Of a stretch of DNA of 64,000 bases, positions 55,741 to 64,000 are shown one piece after another. Position 1 is the first letter of the stretch. Every line of letters starts with the position of its first letter. Position numbers and translations under genes: made by a program. A model generated the notes under the pieces. It made no database searches. It was given only the letters and a program-made list of their open reading frames with translations, and was not told the origin of the DNA. The stretch covers positions 496,001 to 560,000 of the forward strand of contig NC_089494.1 in assembly GCF_036850765.1 (NCBI RefSeq). Reading direction: 5' to 3'. The stretch comes from Saccopteryx bilineata (lineage: Eukaryota; Chordata; Mammalia; Chiroptera; Emballonuridae).

Positions 55741-57382
55741 AGACACTTCCTTGTCTGACAGATGAGGGGGAAACAGGCCAAGTGGAGAGGTGTGACAGCC
55801 AGTGTCAGCAGGCGGGTGGCGTCATTGGAGTAACCACTGTGGCTTAACGCTCTGGAATCTGCGGAAGGCTTGATTTCTCTGTTTGTTTCTTCCTTTGGAG
55901 AAAAGCATTACATTTGAAGCACTGGTTTTGATTCCTAAGTATTTCCACCCTCGGCTTTTGCTAGTTTTGTATCCATAGCAAAGTTTTTATAAACATGAGC
56001 TAAGCTCATTCTGGCTCATGGAACTTTTCTATGTAAATTGTAGGAAGAAAACTATCTTCCAAGTATAAATTGTTGCCCAAGGTCAAACTTGGAATTATTC
56101 TGTTCTGTACAGTTAAATGGGATTTGTAATTGGAAGATGAAAAGAATATTTTCATTGTAGGACTGCGGGAGAATCGGCCAGAGCTCTGTTCTTTAGCGGC
56201 CCTTCCCTGTGCTGGCTCTGCTGCTCTTCCCTCCCCAGAAGCACGAGGCCCTGGTCAGACAGCTCTGTTGGTTAGAGCCTCTTGCTACACAGAGATTGCT
56301 AAGTACATTGGGTGGGGACTTGCTGTGGCCCGAGGCAGTGGTGAGGAACCTGTATGTGCAGGAGCTGCTCTGACATTTCAAACGCAGTGACCCCAGGGTC
56401 GTGCAGATGTATCTTCACCTGGGAGCACTGGTTGGTTTCTTTAATGAAACAAACAATTTTAGTAATGGGGACCCTAGACATCCTCTAGGCCAAGTGACCG
56501 CCCAGGGGGGAGCACGGCATCGTGGGGAGGTTTGCCCCATGTTTGCTGGAAGCAGGTGTGCTCCCTGTCAGGGACAGTGTCCTCGGGCCGAGGTGAACTG
56601 TGTGTGCAGCCCTGCGCCCATGTCATTCCTCGTGTGCCTGCCGGCGGCTGCCGGGCCTTCTCTGCTGCTGCCCGGGTGCTTGCACGGCAAGTCTTGCTCT
56701 GCAGGTAGCTGCCCTCACAGAATGAGAGCAGCTGAGAAGTCTGACTTCGACTTGAAACAGGTCTTAGGACGGCCATTCACTGGGTGGCAGTAGCCACTGC
56801 TTACCCGTTTCCCTCTCAAAGGGGAGCATCAGATCCCACAGAGCTTTCCCCTCCTGCAGATACTGTCTCGAACACTTAGCATATGTCCATCCATAACTTC
56901 TGTCCTTGCTAAAGCACACCTCTCTTTGTTCAGCGGCAGATGAAATACTGTGTTTTTCCACGTGCTCGCCTCCCAGCTTTCTGCATGTGACCTAACAGCG
57001 TAGTGGCTCCTCTTCAGGCCGACCGGTGGCTGTTGCCAGTGACTGCCACCAGTGACTGCCACCACCTGGCTCTGCCCTGCTGCTCTGGTGGCCAGAGACC
57101 CTGGGGCACAAACACACCCGGCTCTCTGGCACAGCGGGGTCCGCGCCAAGGACCGCAGACTCGACGTGGCCCGTGGGTGTATGGTCGGGGTGATGCTCGG
57201 GCAGCGTCCACCCTTCGTGCGTGGCTCAGTCTGGGGGTCTGCTGACCGGATTTTACTGCCTCCTCTTACATAGCTCATAACACGTCCTCTGGGACATGAG
57301 TCTGTTTTGAGTGGGTAAGAAATTTAACACACTTACAAAGCAGTTGGAATGTGGGATTTCTTGAGACTTTTAAGATTTTTTT
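55741..57382. other. Putative HDLBP 5' intron, unique part
   Basis: No exon recognised. The ORFs at 56130-56793 and 56829-57278 lie in locally GC-rich sequence and overlap on both strands. Confidence 0.35.
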
Positions 57383-57640
57383 TGCCTGACCGGTGGTTGT
57401 ACAGTGGATAGATTATTGATCTGGGACGCTGAGGACCCCACTTTGAAACCCTGAGGTCTCTGGCTTGAGCTCAGGTTTGCTGGCTTGAGTAAGGGGTCAC
57501 TGGTTCAGCTGGAGTCCCCCCCCCCCGTCAAGGTGAGTATGAGAAGCAGTCAGTGAACGACTGAAGTGGTACAACTTATCTCTCTTCTGTCCTGTCTCTT
57601 CTGTCTTTCCCTCGCTCCTGCATAACTGCATAAGTCTTTA
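57383..57640 (+). mobile_element. tRNA-derived SINE
   Basis: GCCTGACCGGTGGTTGTACA head, GGGACGCTGAGGACC, CGTCAAGGTGAGTATGAGAA. Confidence 0.85.
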
Positions 57641-57651
57641 AAAGCAGCCTG

Positions 57652-57827
57652 CCCTGACCAGGTAGCTCGGTTGTAGCATTGTCCCTGCCAAGGTTGTGGG
57701 TTTGATCTCTGGTCAGAACACGTGAATAAGTGGAACAACAAACTGATGTGTGTGTGTCCGTCCCCCTTCCCCCACTTTCTCTCCACCTCTCTCAATCTTC
57801 CTTCCTCTCTGAAATCAATTAAACAAA
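57652..57827 (+). mobile_element. Older SINE directly after another SINE
   Basis: GCCCTGACCAGGTAGCTCGG head, GGGTTTGATCTCTGGTCAGA. Duplications AAAGCAGCCTGCC / AAAGCAACCTGCC. Confidence 0.82.
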
Positions 57828-59180
57828 AAAAGCAACCTGCCTTGTTGAGAAATTACAATGTGCTATATTTAGTATTCACAGAACTATTTCTTTTGCTCTT
57901 ATATTTTCTTCTTTTGTATTATTTAAAAATTATGTAATTACATGAGCGAGCGAGCTGGCATGAGCATCCATTGTCTTGGGGGCGCGGGAGCTGGAGCTCA
58001 GGGCCCCCAGGGAGTGCAGGATGGTGTCCGTTCTTGCCCGAGGGGGGGGGGTCAAGACTCGGTCATGGTGCAGGGCGTGGTGGGGGCCAGTTACGGGACT
58101 GTGCTCCACAGCATGTTTGCTCACAGCATGCTTCTCTTTGGACACGTACAGTACCTGGGTATAGGTGGGAGAAATTATTAGAAGTAGGATTTGCTGAGTC
58201 AAAGAACGTTTGTATTTTAAATTCCAACCTATAATCAAGTTGCTTTCCAAAGAGATCACATCAGTAATTATTCCTCCAGCCACACCAGTTTCCCGTACCT
58301 TTCTCAACGGTCATCAAGCTGTACTTTTGCCAAACTGAGAGGTGAAGTGAAGACTCACGCTACTGTCAACTTGGGCTTTATCTTGTACAGATTAAATAAA
58401 CATTTCTTGCTTTTTTGTGAAAGATGTTAGTATCTTTTGCTTCTGCATGGTCCCCCTCCCCTCCACCTCTTATTTAATGGGTTGTTAGAGTCCTTGGAAG
58501 AAATACCGTAAACTACACTCAGTCAACTCTTTCCCGGAAGTCTTTGAGACTGTGCCCTGTGTCACACACCCTTGCATGTTTGTGGTAAAGGAGATATTTT
58601 TATGACTGAGACAAATACATTTTGTATTTTTTGCCCTAATATAAATTTATTCATTATAAACAAGAGATTTAGAATAAGTGGTTTGAGATATTTTTTCTCT
58701 AGGACAGCTATATAAAGTGTGTCAATAAAAGCTTTTTGTCAGATTTCATTTCTGCTTTGGTTTGGGAAAGGAACCCAATAGTACTGCTGTTCAAACAGGA
58801 GCCTCATGCAGTGGTGTCATTGAACACTTTCTGATATCTGCTCAGAAAATGTAAGAAGAAATAGGTGAAGTTAAGTTTAATGATATATATTGTTTAACCT
58901 AATCCAAAATATTAGCATTTCAACGTGTAATCTATATAAAACTATGAATAATATTTTAACATGTAATCAATATAAAATCATCAATAAGATGTTTTACTTT
59001 GAGTGCTTTTGGTCTAAGTCTTCAAAATCAGTATATATCTTAGACTTGCAGCTTGTATCACTGTGCACTAGCCACACCGTGAGTGTCGACAGACACCGAT
59101 CACCAGGGACATCGGCAGCGTGGCTCTGACGAGGATTGTTTCATTCCATTCCTCTTTTGAAGCTACCGTTTGTCCAGTCT
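57828..59180. other. Putative HDLBP 5' intron, unique part
   Basis: No gene recognised. 58150-58320 may be an old LINE-derived fragment (not firm). Confidence 0.35.
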
Positions 59181-59515
59181 TTTTATTTTTATTTTTTTGA
59201 GAAAGAGAGACAGACAAACAGGAAAGGAGAGAGATGAGAAGCATCCACTTGTAGTTGCAGCACTTTAGTTGTTCGTTGATTGCTTCTCACTTGTGCCTTG
59301 ATCGGGTGCTCAAGCCGAGCTAGTGACCCCTTGCTCAGGCCGGCAACTACAGAATCATGTCTGTGGTCCCTCACTCAAGCTGATGAGCCCACACTCAAGT
59401 TGGATATGAGCCTGTGATCACGCCAGCAACCTCAGGGTTTTGAATCTGGGACCTCAGTGTCTGTCCCAGGTCATTGCTTCATTCCCTGCACCACCACCAC
59501 TGGTGGTGCAAGCTG
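59181..59515 (-). mobile_element. tRNA-derived SINE
   Basis: GAGAAAGAGAGACAGACAAA and GATGAGAAGCATCCACTTG left; GCACCACCACCACTGGTGG right. Confidence 0.83.
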
Positions 59516-61043
59516 CCCAGTCTGCTTTTTAAACAAAGTTATAAGGTGTATTGACCTGACATGTTCTTGAATTAGGCTCTAGATATTATTGTTTTTACTC
59601 ATCTGTGTAAAGGTACACTGTTTTTCTCAGTATTCTATATATACATTGATGCAGTAGAGTACTTCATCACATGTACTCATTAATGCGATTAAACACTAAT
59701 ATCCTCAGTGAGATACCTCCTGTAGAGCAACAAAGGCTCCAGAAGTTCACAAATAGGAAACATAAGTGTTAGGAGCTTAAACACCTGGCCAAGGGGACCC
59801 AGACAGTATCTGAGCGAGACTGTGATCATCGCGTCCTGACAGCACATTTGGTGTTCTCTGCAGCCTTCTTCTCCCAGAGGACATCTGTGTTTTCAGATTA
59901 TGGAGAAATAACGTGAACCTAGTAAGAGTAACTATCCTTGAGGGAAATTCTAAGTCACCGTTCCTGAAAAGAAGTGGAACTTGACAGAATTAGTGGAGAA
60001 AGAACAAGGCTGCAGTTAGGCAAGCCGTGGAGCCCAGCAGTGTGTCTCATCCGAACTTGTGCTGCTTCATGTTGGAGACCAGGCTGCTGAGGTGAAGGTG
60101 CCCGTGTTAGTCTACGTTTCCTGAGCAGAGAAGGAGCCTGGGTTCGATGTGCTCAGTCCTAGGACAAGTCAACCTGGGTTGATACTACAGTTTATTTTTA
60201 TAGCCAAGTATAAATAAGCTTAATCACAAAAGTTTATTGGTGTATTTCAGCTAGCAAGGGGGCTGAAACATAGTATTCTTTGCCCTGACCTGCCTGGTGC
60301 GCTAAGGATGGGAGAGCCCACTTGAACAACCTCTCTAAGGGTGTTCCTGTGGGCACAGGACTGCCGGCAAATGTCAGGCCTCAGATGCTGTTAGCCAGTG
60401 AGGAGCCTGTGGTCCTGTCTGCTCGTCCTGACCTCTCAGCATGGCAGTTAGCTAAAGCTATGAGGGCAAGTAGCATAAATTATGCACTGTTTCTCTATCC
60501 GTGTTCACCCATTGGCCGTTAGAGTTGTTGGCTAACTCATCTGTGATGACCGTCCGTGTACATGTCTCCTTTCACTCACGTGTGCGAGCTTCTTCCTAAG
60601 GCCTGTGTCTTGAACTAGAGGTGGTGTTGCTCTCTCGCGGCATCTGCACCTTATGCCTTCACAGGCCTTGAGAGTGGAGTCAGGGCCGAGGTTTCTTCCT
60701 CATCGGAATAACCCCTTTTCCCAGAGGCACTGCTAGTAGTCCATCCACAAGGCCACCTCTGGGTCTCAACATACATGCTGGGGAACCGCTTGTCCCGTGT
60801 GCCTGTCCCTGCACCAACACACAGCCTGAACTACTGTCGCTGAACATCTTGATGTTGGGAAGGGCAGGCCCTCTCCATCTCATTTTCCTCAGAGTCTTAT
60901 CAGCTGTTCATGGCCCCTGATTTTTTTGTTTAAAATTTGTTGTATAAATATAAATTGTATATGTAAATATTCTAAAAATTGTATATATGTATATTGTTTT
61001 ACAATGCACCATTACAAAAATGTCTTTAGAAGTGTTTTGTTCT
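59516..61043. other. Putative HDLBP 5' intron, unique part
   Basis: No gene or clear mobile element recognised. Confidence 0.4.
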
Positions 61044-61216
61044 TTTTTTTTTAAGACTTTATTCATTTTAGAGAGTAGAGAGAGAGAGAGAGAGAAGGGA
61101 GGAGCAGGAAGTATCAACTCCCATATGTGCCTTCACCAGGCAAGACCAGGGTTTTGAACTGGCAACCTCAGCATTCCAGGTCAACGCTGTATCCACTGTG
61201 CCACCACAGGTCAGGC
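61044..61216 (-). mobile_element. Short tRNA-derived SINE
   Basis: T-run, GAGAGAAGGGAGGAGCAGGA, CAACTCCCATATGTGCCTTC and right end CCACCACAGGTCAGGCC. Imperfect flanking AGAAGTGTTTT / AGAAATGTTTT. Confidence 0.87.
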
Positions 61217-61476
61217 CAGAAATGTTTTAAAAATACAATTTGTATAAAATCTGGTTGTAAAATTCCACACCTACGTTCATAGGCACAACCACTTTTGGGA
61301 TTTAACCCTTTGAGTAGTGAGTTTTTTTCATGCTTACTGACCCCTGGGAGTGAGTTTTTGGTTGTTGTTTTTTTCCAAAAAATTAAATTAGTTCCAGTTC
61401 CAGTTTTATTAATTTAAAATCATGTTTGTTTGATAACCAATTTATAGAAACAATAAGAACATACATTTGCCTTTTT

Positions 61477-61836
61477 TTTTTTTAATTTTATTTATTTATA
61501 TATTTTTTACAGAGACAGAGAGTGAGTCAGAAAGAGGGATAGACAGGGACAGACAGACAGGAACAGAGAGAGATGAGAAGCATCAATCATTAGTTTTTCA
61601 TTGCGCGTTTCAACACCTTAGTTGTTCATTGATTGCTTTCTCACATGTACCTTGACCGCGGGCCTTCAGCAGACCGAGCAACCCCTTGCTGGAGCCAGCG
61701 ACCTTGGGCTCAAGCTGGTGGGCCTCGCTCAAACCAGATGAGCCCGCACTGAAGCTGGCGACCTTGGGATCTCGAACCTGGGTCCTTCAGCATCCCAGTC
61801 CGAGGCTCTATCCACTGCGCCACCACCAGGTCAGGC
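61477..61836 (-). mobile_element. tRNA-derived SINE with target-site duplication
   Basis: GATGAGAAGCATCAATCATT left, GCGCCACCACCAGGTCAGGC right. Duplications TACATTTGCCTTTTT at 61462-61476 and 61837-61851. Confidence 0.93.
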
Positions 61837-61851
61837 TACATTTGCCTTTTT

Positions 61852-62553
61852 TAATGTTGCCTTATACATTTTTAAAATAAATCGATCGTACTCTGGATGG
61901 TCAGGAGGCACGAGGACGTACATGAACGTTCGTACCACTCCAAGGGTTAAGTTGCATTTTCTTTGCAGTTCTAATCTAATTAGAGAAGAATTGCAGCCTT
62001 TATGATTATCTTCCTGTGTAAGTGAACATGCGTTTCTACATTTGTTTAGGTCTTTTCTGTATTTCACAAAGGTTTTTATAACATTCTCTATAAATCTTAT
62101 TTTTTATTTGGTCCGTTTCTAGTAGTTTGTTGCTGGTGTCGGGAACATAATTTTGCGTGCTGGTTTTGTTGGACTTGGTTGTGTTGCTGTGTTCACATGT
62201 GGTCGCTCAGACGTGGTCCTGTCTGAGCTCAGGCAGCCTTGCTCTTTCCCACCTGCATGCCTTTCTGTTTCTTGCCTTATTGCCCTGGCTGGAATCTCTA
62301 GTGTGGTTTGAATAAATACAGCACTCAGTCAGTGAGCCTGTCTTCTTCACAACCCTGATGTGAATGCTGCTGATGAGGGGAGTGTCCTTGTATTCCCAGT
62401 TTTTATCAGGAATGAGTAAATCATATCAAATTCTTTATTTGAATGCTTTGTGATGATCAGATCTTCTTGCCCCAATGCTAATAGTGTGGTGAATTACATT
62501 ATTTTTCTAACAGTGCACCCCCTTGCATTATTGTAATAAACTTGATTTTATTG
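61852..62553. other. Putative HDLBP 5' intron, unique part
   Basis: No gene recognised. Confidence 0.4.
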
Positions 62554-62579
62554 TGATGTGTGTGTGTGTGTGTGTGTGT
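62554..62579. repeat. (TG)n microsatellite
   Basis: TG dinucleotide run immediately before the poly(A/TTTA) end of a minus-strand SINE. Confidence 0.9.
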
Positions 62580-62850
62580 TATTTATTTATTTATTTATTT
62601 AGAGAGAGATATAAAGGAAGAAAGATGAGAAGCATCAACTGGTATTTGCAGCACTTTAGTTGTTCACTGATTGCTTCTCATACGTGCCTTGACTTGCAGG
62701 CTCAAGCTGATCCAATGACCCCTTTCACAAACCAGTAACCATGGGCTCAAGCTGGTGAGCCTGCACTCAAGCTGGCAACCTCAAGTTATTGAACCTGGGA
62801 CCTCAATGTCCCAGGTCGATGCTCTATCTACTGCGCCACCACCAGTTAGG
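62580..62850 (-). mobile_element. tRNA-derived SINE
   Basis: (TTTA)n left, GATGAGAAGCATCAACTGG, right end CTGCGCCACCACCAGTTAGG. Confidence 0.88.
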
Positions 62851-63331
62851 ATAGATACACATATTTGCTTTTACGTTTCTGGATCAGTTGACCAGATTAG
62901 GTTAGGCTTTTGCTTTAAGTACCTAGATGGAATTCACACACTGTTTTTCTCCTGTTACCCTGGTCTGGGAGGTACTAGAGTCCTCTGAGTCTGTAAGTGA
63001 AGTGGGAAGGCTCTCTCTTGGGGCATTTGGCCTGCCTTTCTGTTGTGACTTTTATATTTGTTTTTTCAAAGATTGGAGAGGCCTGGTTATTTAAAGTTTA
63101 CATTTCTAAACAGGATCATTTGCAGAACTTATTTCTAGAAATTGCCTATTTATCCGTTTTTAAGTTTTTGGTAATATGTTATTTTCTCAATAGAATTCTT
63201 GTAAGATTTTTCAAAGTCTTATTGTGGCTGTAGTTTTGTGTTTTTTTTACCCCCTTTGAATTCTTAATATTACCTAGTTACACTTGTTCTCTTTTTTCAT
63301 TAATCATTTTTGCCAGAGAGCTAACTTGTTT
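62851..63331. other. Putative HDLBP 5' intron, unique part
   Basis: AT-rich. No gene recognised. Confidence 0.4.
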
Positions 63332-63653
63332 GTTTGTTTTTTACAGGGACAGAGAGAGGGATAGATAGGGACAGATAGACAGGAATGGAGAGAGATGAGA
63401 AGCATCAATCATCAGTTTTTTGTTGCGACACCTTAGTTGTTCATTGATTGCTTTCTCATATGTGCCTTGACCGCAGGCCTTCAGCAGACTGAGTAACCCC
63501 TTGCTCAAGCCAGAGACCTTGGGTCCAAGCTGGTGAGCTTTTTTTGCTCAAACCAGATGAGCCCGCGCTCAAGCTGGTGACCTTGGGGTCTCAAACCTGA
63601 GTCCTCCACATCCCAGTCCAACACTCTATCCATTGCGCCACCGCCTGGTCAGG
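63332..63653 (-). mobile_element. tRNA-derived SINE with target-site duplication
   Basis: GGGACAGAGAGAGGGATAGA left, GCGCCACCGCCTGGTCAGG right. Flanks GCTAACTTGTTT / GCTAACTAGTTT. Confidence 0.9.
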
Positions 63654-64000
63654 CTAACTAGTTTTTTTTAAAGACTTATCTGTAGGGTTGTGTTTATTCT
63701 CTCTAGTATATCTTTTACTTCATTTCTTATCTTTATTTCTTTCTACTCTCTAGGTTTATTCTATATTTTTTTCCACTTTTAGGAGAGAATGATTAGCCAA
63801 TTAATTTTTTCTTTTTTCTTTAATATGGTGGCTTAAGGCTGTCAACTTGTCTCCAAGTTACACTCTGGCTTCATTCCACAAGTTTGGATATAAACTGCTT
63901 TATTCTGAATATTTTCTGGATTCTAAGTATTTTCAGATTTCTTCTTTGATCCATGAATTATTTAGGAGCAAGTTTTAAAATTTCCCGGTTAAAATTTTAA
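63654..64000. other. Right edge, AT-rich
   Basis: No gene recognised. The T-rich plus-strand composition may be part of an old LINE on the minus strand but this cannot be settled at the edge. Confidence 0.3.

Noticed and set aside
32000..64000. HDLBP coding exons
   Set aside because: I looked for the vigilin N-terminus and KH-domain GxxG-type segments and found none on the plus strand. The region is called intron by position only.

Overview
This is a mammalian nuclear window, almost certainly from a bat and probably a rhinolophoid (horseshoe or leaf-nosed) bat. The evidence is many copies of tRNA-derived SINEs with the chiropteran 'GGCCCTGGCC…' and 'GCCTGACC…' heads, several fairly fresh-looking hAT and mariner elements, and a single intron-rich vertebrate gene. 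Species assignment is inference from repeat style only.

Gene layout. The one protein-coding gene fully in the window is SEPTIN2, on the minus strand. I could place all ten coding exons between 26235 (ATG) and 7315 (stop). All splice phases agree and the spliced CDS is 1086 nt, giving 361 residues, the same as human SEPTIN2. Its CpG-island promoter lies near 31.5-31.8 kb. A second transcript unit starts divergently there on the plus strand. By the conserved mammalian order HDLBP - SEPTIN2 - FARP2 it should be HDLBP (vigilin). Only its non-coding 5' exon(s) are inside; everything from about 32 kb to the right edge looks like HDLBP 5' intron with no coding exon found. At the left end a second CpG island (about 0.3-1.8 kb) fits the FARP2 promoter and non-coding first exon on the minus strand, with FARP2 running out of the window to the left.

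Repeats. The introns hold about 30 tRNA-derived SINEs. They also hold a decayed BED-finger hAT transposase element (46894-50134) and its internally deleted miniature relative (39326-39674). There are three members of another hAT MITE family, a fourth hAT-like element inside a SINE, and a 594-bp mariner element with long terminal inverted repeats and a truncated transposase. Two smaller TA-flanked MITEs and L1 3' ends complete the set. Many insertions have target-site duplications that can be read directly, so the order of insertion can be reconstructed.

Most unusual signals. (1) Two separate minisatellites start within a few bases of SEPTIN2 5' splice sites: 21 exact-length 32-bp units after coding exon 8, and a G-rich (sense strand) array after coding exon 5. 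The first sits beside a poor-consensus donor and is open in all three sense frames. (2) A near-identical inverted duplication at 39.3-40.6 kb carries half a MITE plus flanking older repeat and has a microhomology deletion junction, like a template-switching event. (3) Transposons are nested three deep at 9.3-10.4 kb. I found no ORF that supports a wholly new gene system; the long ORFs in GC-rich arrays are by-products of repeats.
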